Shown here piece by piece: positions 1-9,814 of a DNA stretch of 22,367 bases. The notes beneath the pieces were generated by a model that was not told where the DNA came from, searched no databases, and was given only the letters and a program-made list of their open reading frames with translations. The translations under genes were made by a program, and so were the position numbers. The DNA comes from Magicicada cassinii (Eukaryota; Arthropoda; Insecta; Hemiptera; Cicadidae). Location: assembly GCA_028571305.1 (NCBI GenBank), contig JAOXNS010099959.1, positions 1 to 22,367 on the forward strand, given 5' to 3'. Each line of letters begins with the position of its first letter. The first letter of the stretch is position 1.

Positions 1-1443
1 ATATATTTATGTTCATTCACCAATCAATGAATTCATTCTTCATTTACCAATGTACAGATTATAAGTTAAATGTAGTCTCATTCATAAGCGAAGTTTTATA
101 TGTGTACCACGTTATTGACAACAAAGATGTAGTTTCTATGGAAACTCATCGGTTCCCATTTTCGATAACGCACCAGCGATCGGCCGCAGATGTGCGACAC
201 GTCCTTATAAACATTTTTAATGTTAATACAGAACTCCATACAGTCATACTGATCATAATGATCAGTAAACAGAACTCAATACAGTCGTTTAATTTATTTA
301 TCTGTTGGTCCACTGTAATAGTCATAAAAATATATAACTCATACGTTGTCAAACTGCCAAACTAGAAAACTACTCCAATTTTTATAAAGGTTTTCTTACA
401 ATAATAAGCTACGTAGGGTGCAGCACTCGCTCACTATTTTAAAGAAATATTTTTTATCACGTCATAAACCTTTTATCAGATTTTAACTAACAAACAAAAT
501 AACGAAAATCGCAACTGTCGCTACTTGTTTTGTTAAAATAACAATTGTAAAGGATACACTCATACAATAAACAGTAAAGGTTTCTAACTATTGCATTGGT
601 TTTTACCTAAATTTATATCTTAAATGTCAACAAAATTATGCCTGGTTTTCATGTATCTTTATATAAATGACCAGAAACCTATATTTATTCTTTTCCAAAA
701 ATATACATAAATGATAACAACATACAGCATTTTTATAACCAAGCTTATAAAAGTTTTGAAGGAAATCAAAAATTTGCAGAAGTGTCGAGAGTAATTAACT
801 TTGTCCAATTATTGTAGATACAGAGTATTTTAAACACTCATAAAAATTATTGAATAAAATACAGTCAAAAAAATATTGAATAAACTTACTCAATATTGAT
901 CTTTAAATTGACTTTTACAATTCTCTTAAAATTGTGATTTTCATTTTAAACCCTTGGTAGCCAAAAAATTTAAAAAAAAACATAGCAAAAGCAGACATTC
1001 CTTTGAAACTTACTTTAAAGGCACCGCTCTTTTAATTCCTTTAGAATTCGTTTCAGATACCCCGCAAAGTTTTCTTTGGCCCCTTGTGTCTAAAAAAATG
1101 AAATTTCCAACTCTTTTTTCTACTATATGCAAATTCTGATTAAAAATCTTTTCATTTTAATAACTCACAAGAATGTTTGAAAATGTGATTTTATAAAATA
1201 TTTACCTATTTTTGGGGCTTCATAGTCCCAACAATTTTATTTTCCAAAACTGATCACTACATATGGGTTTTGGATAAAACTATGTAAGTCATAAAAGAAA
1301 GTATTACCTTGTATGGATTTTTTTAATTTTATCAACATTATGGCACATTTTGTGGACCAGCCATTTTGTGTCCTTAACATTCGAATTTTTTAAAATTATT
1401 ATTGTCTTGGATTTCGTTGTCCATGACGTGTCCGTTACTTAAC
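1..1443. other. AT-rich non-coding DNA
   Basis: I see no supportable gene here. The open frames are short, rich in Phe/Ile/Lys codons expected from AT-rich DNA, and match no family I recognise. The stretch has many A/T runs and no clear tandem array. Confidence 0.6.
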
Positions 1444-1665
1444 TAAATACAACTATTTCATTAACGACTCGGATCACAAAGTTTTTTATGAGTAAAAACA
1501 TAAAGTTTTACCTTACAACCTGAACCGGTTTTCACTTTTAAAAAAGTTTCAACCTCTGAAGAAGCTTTTTAAAAGTGAAAACGGTTCAGGTTGTAAGGAA
1601 AAACTTTATGTTTTGACTCATAAAAAACTTTGTGTTCCGAGTCGTTAATGAAATAGTTGTATTTA
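1444..1665. mobile_element. Foldback of two inverted Penelope-like element tails
   Basis: The outer ends read taaatacaactatttcatta and its complement, and the two sides stay complementary almost to the centre, so the whole unit can fold into one long hairpin. The right half (plus strand) matches, in the same order, the tail that follows the GIY-YIG coding remnant at 20672-21135: an aagctttttaaaa block, then gttcagg, then an aactttgtgttccgag block. I infer that the unit is two copies of a Penelope-like element 3' terminal sequence in inverted orientation. Direct and inverted terminal repeats are known for Penelope elements. The right arm has a complete hammerhead-like core, while the left arm begins part way into that core. 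No clear target duplication was found. A MITE of another origin is possible, but the shared tail argues against it. Confidence 0.7.
1551..1592 (+). ncRNA. Hammerhead-ribozyme-like motif in Penelope-type tail
   Basis: The elements occur in hammerhead order. Stem I 5' side AACCT (1551-1555) is followed by CTGAAGA (1556-1562, fits CUGANGA), stem II GCTTTT/AAAAGT, GAA (1577-1579), a short stem III AA/TT closed by a tiny loop, the cleavage-site C (1587), and stem I 3' side AGGTT (1588-1592), fully complementary to AACCT. Hammerheads with a very short stem III are known from terminal repeats of Penelope-like elements. An unusual point is one unpaired A between the CUGANGA box and stem II, so activity is uncertain. 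The related copy at 20749-20791 has a compensatory change in stem I, which supports a selected fold. Confidence 0.65.
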
Positions 1666-2400
1666 TTATTATTGTATTAATATTTTTCTTACAATTCTCT
1701 TTACTGTAATATCCCCATATGTATTTGTACAATGTTTTCACAATTTTCACCCTCTCACATTTCTGCCTGTCGACTATCTGTTTTTTTTTTTTGGGGGGGA
1801 GGGATGAAACTCAAAACAATAGAGGTACGAACGCTTCAAGTAGGACATGCATCCCCAGTTTTACGAAAATCTGTTCATGCATTCATAAATTATCGTGACA
1901 CTGAAAACTCAAGAATAATGGATAGATAGAGGAGAGAGCGACAGAGATAGAGGGGAAGAGAGAGCGATAGACAGACAGACGGTCAAAGAAATTAATAAAA
2001 TGTTTAATCAAATATGTCTGTAAACATAATTATATATGTCTCTTCAACGTAATTCTTGAATGGCTCTTTCAGGTTTGTATATTGAATTTGAAATGTAAAT
2101 ACGTGTGTCTGTGTGTTTTCAGACACATAGAAAACTCAAGGAAATAGATAGATAGAGGTACAAGCAAATTAATGAAATTATTAGTGTAATGTCACAGTGT
2201 ACCAGTCGACGTATCATACACAGACGTCCCGACCCAGTAAAGACTGCCCGTTTTATAATGATACAATCGGTTCTGTGTACGACTGTACGATAAAATATTG
2301 ACCATGTAATTAAAGTACACCCAATTGCTTGAGTTGGAAAAGTTATCATTTTCGATACTAATTCATTTGCGCGTAAATTGAAGTGTCAAGATTAGATTAA
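1666..2400. other. Non-coding DNA with GATA-type simple repeat
   Basis: There is no gene. Notable items are a T-run followed by a G-run (about 1783-1803) and an impure GATAGA/GAGAGA/GACA tract at about 1921-1981. A short direct repeat contains aaaactcaag and gatagatagagg, seen near 1904-1930 and again near 2131-2158, which suggests two old copies of one small element. Reading frames over the tract are repeat artefacts. Confidence 0.5.
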
Positions 2401-2500
2401 AGGTGTAGCGATGTAGTTGGGTGACGCATTGCGCAATGTTAACATGTGATTAGATAAACGCGTTATCACCTGGTAAAGTGCCAGGTCGTGATATCTAAAC

Positions 2501-2561
2501 TATATATAGGATATAGGACTGCAGTCGATCAGTTGGACAGCAAACTGTACGTCTGAAGACC
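2501..2561 (+). promoter_or_regulatory. RNA polymerase II core promoter (TATA + Inr + DPE-like)
   Basis: A TATA box (tatatatagg, 2501-2510) lies 30 bases upstream of the A of a TCAGTT initiator (A at 2531), the usual TATA-to-start spacing. TCAGT is the arthropod-type initiator. AGACC at 2557-2561 fits the downstream promoter element consensus RGWYV at about +27, within a base of the standard register. Three elements with correct spacing are unlikely by chance. It could drive a host transcript, or it could be the promoter of a solo LTR, since the upstream segment beginning tgtagcg at 2404 has an LTR-like look; I found no convincing target duplication. Confidence 0.5.
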
Positions 2562-2661
2562 CACTAAAGCTACCTTTGTGATCTTGTGGATGGTGCCCTT
2601 GAAGTAGCGACCTTTGTGACCTTGTGAATGGAGTAACGTCGAGGTACAACCCTAGGTGAGT
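2531..2661 (+). other. Candidate non-coding leader exon and 5' splice site
   Basis: From the predicted start at 2531 a 125 base leader runs to a strong donor, AG|GTGAGT, with the junction between 2655 and 2656. It has no useful reading frame; the first ATG opens a frame of only a few codons. Inside it is an imperfect tandem duplication, 26 bases at 2568-2593 repeated at 2606-2631 (period 38). No matching downstream coding exon was recognised in the window, so the target of this donor is unknown. Confidence 0.35.
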
Positions 2662-3730
2662 TGTAATTGTCTTGACTAGCGTCTTGTGCTTAAATTTTGT
2701 AATACAAACGACTCGTGAATTTATAGAAAGAGCACTTTTAGTAATTTTAAAACTTTATTTTAAATCTTTGAGGACACAGTTGTCCATTAAAAGCACTGTT
2801 GTTAATAATCATCATTATTATGTACACAGTGTCATTCACAGATGTAGCTGATTGCCCTTAGCGGAGTATATTGGTTTAAATGTGTCCAGTTACGCGACAC
2901 ATGCAAAGCGTAAATTTACAGGTGGTCAAGCAGCAGGTTAATGTTAATCACGCTGCCTGTACCGACCGCTATGTTGACAGCCATCGACTGCTGAAATAAT
3001 GAAACAAAATTGAAATTCCCATTTCGCACAGTAGATTAATTGTGTAAATTTGTTTACTTCATGTTCAGTTTATTTTATCAGTCTCTTCTGTAAAGGACTC
3101 TAAAATCCCTCAGAATCAATATTTCTAACAAGTGTAAAATACAAGGTTTAAAGGTCAACCGTTCTATCACACTCCTTACCTTTGTAGACCTACTGGTGGT
3201 CCTTCTGTCCTCCAGTGACCGTGGGTGTCAGTGGACGCTTGCACAAAATAAATATATATTATAATTAATTGACCGAGCAAAGTGAGTTCTCAGTTTTAAT
3301 TTCCCCACCGTTTAGCATTTGCTTGTCTGTCCGTCTGTTTGGGGTTATACCTGAGGAGACCCGATTACCTGACGTTTTAACGCATCACCCGTTTTATTGT
3401 AAAACGTGCTATTTGTACCTATACTTTGACCCTACAGACTCCTATTGTTCCAGAGAACGATCCCACAAAAGAGAGAGGGACGGAAAGTAAAAATGTGAGA
3501 GGTTGAAATTGTAATAAATTCACTGGAACCCTGGCGGGGTTTTGAATTAAGCGATACTCTAAACAAAACTGAATATATCCTGGTATTTATAAATTTGAAT
3601 ATCTTTTGACGCTAGCGCCCAAAAACTGAATCACAACTATGATGCAATTGCAAACCGTGTGTGCAGTATTAAATTAAAGGGAATTTTATTTTGTTAATAA
3701 TCCTATGTTGGTGGTTATAATCACAAACAA
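2662..3730. other. Non-coding DNA, possible intron or transcript tail
   Basis: There is no recognisable coding sequence. If the promoter at 2501 is used, this would be intron or unspliced transcript. An AATAAA polyadenylation-type signal lies at 3247-3252. The open frame at 3269-3490 has a scattered composition and no family resemblance, and I leave it out as a gene. Confidence 0.4.
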
Positions 3731-3885
3731 AAATTACACACCACTATAGAAAGCATTCCCGATTAGCGCTTTCAAGCTTCACAGCTCATCATCAGATCGG
3801 AAAATTAATGTTTTTTGGAATATGTTAATGTTTTAAGCGTAAATCGGAAATATTTTTATAGTGGTATGTGTCAGGAGTGTAATTT
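3731..3885. mobile_element. Second inverted-tail foldback, Penelope-like
   Basis: The left end (aaattacacaccactata) and right end (ending tatagtggtatgtgtcaggagtgtaattt) are imperfect inverted repeats. Read on the minus strand, the left half has the order stem / CTGATGA / hairpin / GAAA, then the shared arm. The right arm, on the plus strand, starts only at agcgtaaatcgga, that is, inside the same fold, so it lacks the CTGATGA half. This is the same asymmetric design as the unit at 1444-1665 but with a different sequence, so it comes from another tail lineage. No coding remnant of the parent element was recognised next to it. Confidence 0.55.
3759..3800 (-). ncRNA. Hammerhead-ribozyme-like motif, second lineage
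   Basis: On the minus strand, stem I CCGAT is followed by CTGATGA (CUGANGA box), one unpaired U, and stem II GAGCT/AGCTT closed by a GTGA loop. Then come GAA, a two-pair stem III (AG-CG-CT), cleavage-site A, and stem I return ATCGG, a perfect five-base complement of CCGAT. Stem I can be extended outward with one bulged G. The layout matches the motif at 1551-1592, including the extra base after CUGANGA, although stems and loops differ in sequence. Cleavage after A is tolerated in hammerheads. Activity is not shown. Confidence 0.6.
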
Positions 3886-4140
3886 CTGAAAGACGAAAGA
3901 GAGTCTTAGGCAGAGTCTGAATATTGTGAGCAGTTTTGGAAATTCCAGTTATCCTTCTTACACATTAATTTTCTAACGTATTATAATTATATTATAATTA
4001 ACTATGTGTGAGTGCGCGCGCGATTGCGAAACCACTTATTCAGTACGACTATTTCTACTTTAAGTATTTAATTGTTGACTAACATGACAAGTAACACTGG
4101 CCATATCATGTCGATAACAGCTATCTTATCGAGAGGAAGA

Positions 4141-4302
4141 GAGATAATGTGTGTGTGTGAGAGAGAGAGAGAGAGTGAGAGTGAGAGAGAGGGAGTGAGA
4201 GAGAGTGTGAGAGAGATAGAGTGCGTTTGACACAGAGCGATAGAGAGCGAGAGACAGTGAGTGAGAGAGAAAGAGAGAGCGTGACAGAGAGAGAGAGAGA
4301 GG
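4141..4302. repeat. GA/GT-rich simple repeat
   Basis: This is a long impure (GA)n tract with GT, GTGA and GACA interruptions. Copy B of the surrounding repeat has a much shorter GA run in the same place (about 18667-18690), so the tract has expanded or contracted since the copies split. The minus-strand frame over it, almost all Leu and Ser, is an artefact. Confidence 0.9.
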
Positions 4303-4608
4303 CATAGTGTGATTATTCAAACTGCTCTCGAGTTAGTCAACAACAGCATTACGATAAGCTGAGCTGACATACGGAACATTGATGTGGCCACATGTCTTTA
4401 ATGATTTGTGTTGTGCCGAACTTATAAAATCGCAATTTATTTTGAGAAATAAAAGGTTTGTTTTTAATCATCATCATCTCCACTCAAAAGATTATTCTCT
4501 TGATCTGTTTTGGAACCATCTGCTCCTTGGTCTACCGACATCCGAATTCCGAGGCTCCTATGAGTTCTGTAAGATATATATTTTGTACTTAAGCAGATTA
4601 CTGGCCTG

Positions 4609-4910
4609 CTGTAAAACCTCTAGGACCAGAAACTTAGATTTCGTCCTGCTCTGCCCATAGAGAGTTGCTTTTACTAAGTAGTTAGTAAAATGATCCTCTG
4701 TATTCTATTCAAGACGACTGAACATCGCTGACCGTTTAAGCAAGTGAAGGAACCCGATACGGACTGACCGCTAACCGAGAGAGGAGGTAAGCGTTTAATG
4801 GAGGGAAAATTTACATTGATCATCCGGAAAATAAAATCCGTTCCTCAGAAAAGTGGCCATTCATAAAGGTGAGCGCTGAATAAAGGTGGACGTTAGGTCA
4901 GGTTTTACTG
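4609..4910. mobile_element. MITE-like DNA transposon with pogo/Tigger-type ends
   Basis: The left end reads CTGTAAAACCTCTAGGACC, and the right end, on the opposite strand, reads CAGTAAAACCTGACC. Both resemble the CAGTAAAACCT termini of Tc1/mariner-superfamily pogo-like elements. Length is about 302 bases with no transposase, so it would be non-autonomous. A TA lies at 4911-4912 after the right end, but the matching TA on the left is not intact. The internal halves show only weak inverted similarity. Its absence from copy B of the host repeat agrees with an insertion. Confidence 0.4.
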
Positions 4911-4917
4911 TAATATA

Positions 4918-4919
<2 letters not shown>

Positions 4920-4957
<38 letters not shown>
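4920..4957. repeat. (TTA)n microsatellite
   Basis: About a dozen perfect TTA triplets. Copy B of the surrounding dispersed repeat has a shorter ATA/ATT-rich run in the equivalent position (about 18880-18915). Confidence 0.95.
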
Positions 4958-5641
4958 GTATCGTTTACATATTATTATAAACATCACTACAAACTATTGA
5001 CCAGTTAATTGGTTAAGTATCAATTACATCACCCAAACAGCAAGAGTAGTCAGTATGGTCTGCAGCATTAACGTATGGAGGAATAACTGTTTAAAACCCG
5101 CGGTATACAACTTCTGTATCCAGAGGCAACAGCTGACACATGCAGGGATGAACTAATTCTGGAAATGACAGAATTGAATACTTCTGATAACGGTATATTT
5201 GCTTGCATCACCTTGCATGTTATTTTATCATCTTCCGGTGAATTTGATAAGTTAAACTCATATTTAATTGTTTCCGGTAGTTCTTGTACTGCGATTGATT
5301 GTTCTAGACGGGATTAAATAGACATATTCCATTTTATTAATGTGTTTATATTTTACAACATTTATCTCAAATGTCATTTTTAAAACTTTCGTTTCATGTC
5401 TATGTTATTTGTTATTTTCTGTAAACTTTTAATAATATCTTCTACAGTATGTCTGGGGGGAAGTCAATCTCAAAAAAATACAGCTTAGCGCGGCAGAAGT
5501 TTGGATGAGTGTAAAATATTTTTAGCAAATTGGTTCACGTATTCAAAAGTTATTGTGAGACGGACCCAAATAGACCGGCAAACAAATGCCTATCGGTCCA
5601 ATTAAAACTCAGAACTCGCTTTTCTCATTCGAAAATTGATA

Positions 5642-5897
5642 TTACCTATTAATGCATAACGCCTTCACAGAGGCAGTCTGCTATCCGACCGATAGTTTCT
5701 GGCATTGCATCTTCTCACTGTCCGTCATTATCTTGCCCACACAATTGCAGTTTGTGACGCCCTTAACATCAGTCTTCATCTCCTCAGCCCGGAGCATTTT
5801 GTCTTTTCCATATTATTTAGTCTCACAACAAGCTTCTCACGTTCCTTATTAAGCGCTCCTGAATTATTTCTAAAGCAACAATGTTATCTCTATCTTG
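5642..5897 (-). pseudogene. Broken coiled-coil coding relic, family not recognised
   Basis: Three overlapping minus-strand frames each read like real protein for a while. These are QDRDNIVALEIIQERL near 5850-5897, LNKEREKLVVRLNNMEK near 5810-5860, and DKMLRAEEMKTDVKGVTNCN near 5750-5810, the last continuing with CVGKIMTDSEKMQC to a stop near 5690. A fourth open piece ends at the TAA at 5642-5644. The charged, heptad-like pattern (E, K, L, R) suggests a coiled coil followed by a Cys-containing segment. The frame changes and a stop mean it cannot make a continuous protein. It may be a processed pseudogene of a host coiled-coil protein or an ORF1 fragment of a retroelement; I cannot name the parent. 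Confidence 0.4.
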
Positions 5898-5905
5898 TAG
5901 GGAGT

Positions 5906-7010
5906 TTGAAAAGTTTCAGAACCCAACAGCATAAAAAAACAATTTTTAATTATTAAATAAATAAAAATATTTAAGTTTGGTTTTATAAGATACCTGTGTT
6001 TCAGAAAACATAATGTAAAATAACGTTTCCGTTTATGGATTATAGTTAATGTTCTAAATTAGTAAATGTCGGTAAACAGGCAATTCTGGTGCCATATTAT
6101 GGTATCGGTAAAGATACCATACTCTTAAATCTCTAAACAATACACACATTAAGAAACAATTATGTTGACTATGTAACTGACGGAGCCCGAAGTTGAAAAT
6201 TCACGTCACGTTAAGTAAACGACTAAGTGTTACCAACATCATACATCTGATATCCCTTACACATTCCTCCTTTTGTACATAATATTTCCCAATTCTTGGT
6301 TGCGGAAAGGGATATTCTACACTGCATTGTTGCTACTTTGTCAACAATAGAAATCTGATTGACAGTCAGTGGTCGGAACAAGGAGATGGCTTGTACTTGA
6401 AAATATAGATGGATAACACAAGGCGCACTTCATGCTTGAGATTTTAATGTTTTTATTAGAGTAGCATAAAGAAACAAGCAGACATATAGAAACTGTTCAT
6501 ATAGACATTTTCAAATCGTGTACATTGGGTAATAACAGAACAGTTCCGGAAATTGTAAAAATAATGCACCCAAATCAAACTACCTCTACGTTCAAATTTT
6601 CACTGATACTGACTACTTTAGTCACCAATAAACTTTCAATTACCTAATGAATGCTACATGTTATAGTTGAGATTCTGGTAGTACTCCCAAATTTATTTAA
6701 TCACATTGAGGTTTAACTCCGTCTAATGGATTAATCCGTCTAGAGATACACTAATAGCAATAGTATTTTGTGTCTAAAATAATTATCGTCCGATTGTAAA
6801 GGTGAACGTTTTTTCTTGTTAAATACACTTTGTCCAATAAAAATAGTTTATTGGTGTGCAGAATAAAGTACTCGAGTACTCATCTGTGCATATGGTACTG
6901 CTACAGAAAGCACGAAACATAAAACTTAACGTTTTACCAATAGTTTAGCAAAAGTAGATACTGTACATTTTCAGTCAGCCGTAATTTCTTCATTCTAAGA
7001 ATCGTTTGAC
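5906..7010. other. Non-coding AT-rich DNA
   Basis: There is no gene. A perfect 9-base palindrome arm pair (TATGGTATC/GATACCATA) sits at 6098-6121, and a TAAATAAATAAAAA stretch lies near 5955-5968. Open frames are short and without family resemblance. Confidence 0.5.
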
Positions 7011-7023
7011 ACTGTGTTGACAG

Positions 7024-7225
7024 GGCACAGGTCGGATCGCCCGCTAAGCAGAGTAATAACGGCCGACGAGTACCTACCAGCAACACGATCGAGACAGCAC
7101 AGCCATCCGACACGCAGCAGTACCAGGCCAACAAACGACAAACGTGTACTATCGGTAGCAGCAGCAGCAGGCTTTGGATAAATACGTACAACCTGCAGAG
7201 ATGGCCGACAAACTGTCCCCAGTAA
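7024..7225 (+). other. GC-richer open stretch, possible orphan exon
   Basis: This island is clearly less AT-rich than its flanks. After an acceptor-like ttgacag (ending 7023), a plus-strand frame runs 66 codons to a TAA at 7223-7225. It starts AQVGSPAKQSNNGRR and contains TIETAQPSDTQQYQANKRQT, and its third positions are fairly G/C-rich. A CAG repeat (agcagcagcagcagg) lies near 7159-7173. Against a real exon, the minus strand is also open across the same region with a hydrophobic frame, and no homologue comes to mind. It may be a repeat or a gene fragment. Confidence 0.25.
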
Positions 7226-7739
7226 CTCCGGGGCTCCAGTAACCAACCTATTCAGGTAACCAGAACACAGATTACAAGATGTGTTGTAGCTACACTTAAA
7301 CAGAGGAACTATACTTACTAATTATATTTAGAATTGTATTGTATTAAAATGTATAGTATTTAGTTACAATGCTCGTTAGAGGACCGAGGATGGAGAGGCG
7401 TTTTCCGGATATTTCAAATTACAAGTAGGCGACACATTTCATTAAAAACTCCTCACTCAAAATTACTCCCTAGAGTCCATAGGAACTCGATAACGGCAAC
7501 AAACGTTGTTAACTAACGCCTTTGCCACAGTAGTAACCTCCTGACTTGAAATTGCATAAGCTTCCACACACTTAGTAAAATATCATGCCAGCACCAAGTG
7601 GAAGTGATTATTGTTCATTTGTCTACATGTTTTTGCCATTTATTCTTGTAATTTGAGTATCTGTTTCATCTGTTAACAAAAACAAGAAGAGCTGTCAATG
7701 GTCAGCTCTTCATAATTATGTATGTTATGTTAGTCAATT
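7226..7739. other. Non-coding DNA
   Basis: There is no gene. A perfect 9 bp stem with an 8-base loop (GAAGAGCTG/CAGCTCTTC) lies at 7686-7711; nothing around it supports a known RNA class. Confidence 0.5.
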
Positions 7740-8880
7740 TGTTCAATGTTCGCTTAGTCGAACAGATTACCAAGTCTGCAATAAATTTAGAAAAAAGTAA
7801 AATAGTCACCTATAAACATGACGTACCGGTTTCCATCGTCACTAACTGGTAAAAGAGGCATCTGTCAGTATTCAGTATTCAGTATGTCTCGAATTGGAGT
7901 CCAACATTATAGGCTCATTTTCCTTCTGATTAAAGTTTGTGGACGTCTACATATTTTACAGGTCTGATACCATTCCTTCACATCATGGCAAAGATGAACC
8001 CAATAGAATAGATTCGTTTCCGTATTTTTTTAATTGTTTTATCGACACCAAGACAATCTCCAGATGATATATCATGCATCTTCTTTAAATAACAGCACTT
8101 TACTTTGAAGAACTATCAATTTTGTGATCACCTCTCATCCATCTGAACTCTCCCAAGAGTTTTCAGCAACCCAAAGTTAGAGATCCCCATAGTGTCCACG
8201 GTTGCTCCTCAGCACGTTAGAACCCTGGGAGACATCTTGTGGTCTTGACATCTCGACGAGGCAACGACCCTCCTCTTTTGCCGTGAAGATCGTCCAATGT
8301 CTATATCAGTCATCTGTTCTTGTCGGCAATCTTGTGTCGCCCAACCGTCTGCCATGAAATCTATAGTGAAGGCTTGAACTTGTTCATTTGCGTTATGTCC
8401 TTTCTTTCTGCGGTAATGTTGGCAATCTTCCAAGCGCTGTTTGCTATCCTGGTGTCGTGCCATTTGTAACACTATCAGTAAATTTCTGGATCTTAAACCT
8501 CATTCTAAAGTCTCCTGGTGCTTCAAGATAGGCCAGTATAATTAGTCTGTTGATGTTTGCTTCAAACTCTTGAAGATTTTTCCGGAACGCTGTCGGCTTA
8601 CTTTGAACTGAGTGCTGTACACATAGCTCAAATGTTTATCACCATACCGTAATTCTAGGGCTTTTATCAATTTGGCATAGGTGTTATGACTATCAGGTGG
8701 CACATTCTGTAGTAGCTCTGCCGCAGGATCTTTTAAATCTAGAATGAGTGAAACTGCTATGCCTTCCTCCATCCAATGATTTGGCGTGCATTGGATTCAA
8801 ATTTCCGATGATATATCGTCCTGGGAGTGGTTCCATCGAATGTTGGGGCCTTGACATGAACTGACCCAATTGCAGGCAAA
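7740..8880 (-). mobile_element. Ty3/gypsy LTR-retrotransposon fossil (gag and integrase parts)
   Basis: Read on the minus strand, the high-coordinate end (about 8540-8880) shows a gypsy-type Gag. There is a PTFDG-like start, then a segment with DLKDPAAELLQNVPP and a YAKLIKALELRYGDKH block, typical of the capsid part of insect gypsy Gag. A further part at 8209-8472 is basic and Gag-like. The low-coordinate end (about 7800-8080) shows an integrase N-terminal zinc-binding region with a C..C pair, followed by a GNRY/GDYF-like start of the catalytic core. No protease or reverse transcriptase could be recognised between them, and no LTRs were identified with confidence. The element is broken, with many breaks, and looks old. 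Confidence 0.7.
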
Positions 8881-9814
8881 GTGAAACACTCTCTCTCTCT
8901 ATTGTCCTTTTTTATATGTCTTTTCTGTTTTTACCATTGGTACAATCTGTTTGGCAACCTGTTTCGAAACGTGTGGCCGTATTTTTATTACCTGTTCGAC
9001 TTCACTTTCCATTTGCCCTTTGCATTCGTTCTACAGTCCCATGGAAACTGCGTCAATGTCTGACCTTGAACGCATTGTGTCAGCCGGTGCGATCAGGATC
9101 AGCCTCCATTGTTTACGCGTCCAAGCGTCACGTAATTGCCTTTCATCTCAACGTACGTAACAATATAACTTGCGTTGTCTACAAAATGATTTTTGTATCC
9201 AGTAGGTAGTTAATCTGTTTTGAGATGGAAATGTAATTTCTGCACAACACTAACAATAGTTTGCCAACCCCTGTCCTAATGCTTCCGCGTTATCCAGTCT
9301 TTTATATTGATCTTTGATGCTACTAAACCTACTCGTCCCTAGTTTCGTATTCCACAGTTTACAAAACAGCAATCATACTCACTCGTGATTCAAGCTGCTA
9401 TTACTACAGAGCCATTGTGTTATTAACTCTGCAGTTTTGAGGTAATTTCAAAAGTAAAAGATGTATTTCAAAAGGTGTGATAGTACAGTTTCTTGTAACT
9501 ACCACAAGGCGTCATATTTGGCAGACAGATCACTTGGTATAGCATATTGCATGTACTAATAACAAGTTAAGAGAGTTAATTTCCGAACCCAATTTTGTTT
9601 ACAAATAAAACTAGTGAAAGTTGCTTTGAGAATATTTCCATAATCTTCTTCTGATTATATAGGCTAAATTGAATGTGAATTTAGCACACTGGTGTTCATT
9701 TATCTTAAAACATTTCATATAAACACTTTTTATTAATTTGTTTCGGAATTCTTCAGAAATATTTCAATTACTTTATCGTTTTTATTTCGCTTTCTTTCTT
9801 TATTTTGTATTGCT
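8881..9814. other. Non-coding DNA; possible gypsy leader or flank
   Basis: There is no supportable gene. The part nearest 8881 may be untranslated leader of the adjacent gypsy fossil, and starts with a short (CT)n run. Plus-strand frames here are hydrophobic and unlike any family I know. Confidence 0.4.

Larger units (their letters stand above)
3950..5455. repeat. Dispersed repeat family, copy A
   Basis: This segment lines up in order with 18525-19740. Shared blocks include attaattttcta, aagaggaagagaga leading into a GA tract, ctgctc with a g/t-rich tail, gataagctgagct or aataagctgagct, an ATT-rich run, and a well-kept core containing gcggtatacaac and gtatccagaggcaacagct. A further shared stretch includes tctgataacggt. 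Both copies have long low-complexity parts, so the boundaries are approximate. No protein frame is kept between the copies, and the family and its mechanism are unknown to me. Copy A additionally carries the MITE-like insert at 4609-4910. Confidence 0.6.

Noticed and set aside
4126-4320. Minus-strand open frame almost wholly Leu/Ser
   Set aside because: It is the translation of the GA simple repeat and has no independent support.
6098-6121. Perfect 9 bp palindrome as an operator or small transposon
   Set aside because: Too short and isolated, with no related copy in the window.
7686-7711. Perfect stem-loop as a histone-type or terminator hairpin
   Set aside because: Sequence does not match the histone 3' stem-loop and there is no gene upstream; intrinsic terminators are not expected in this kind of genome.
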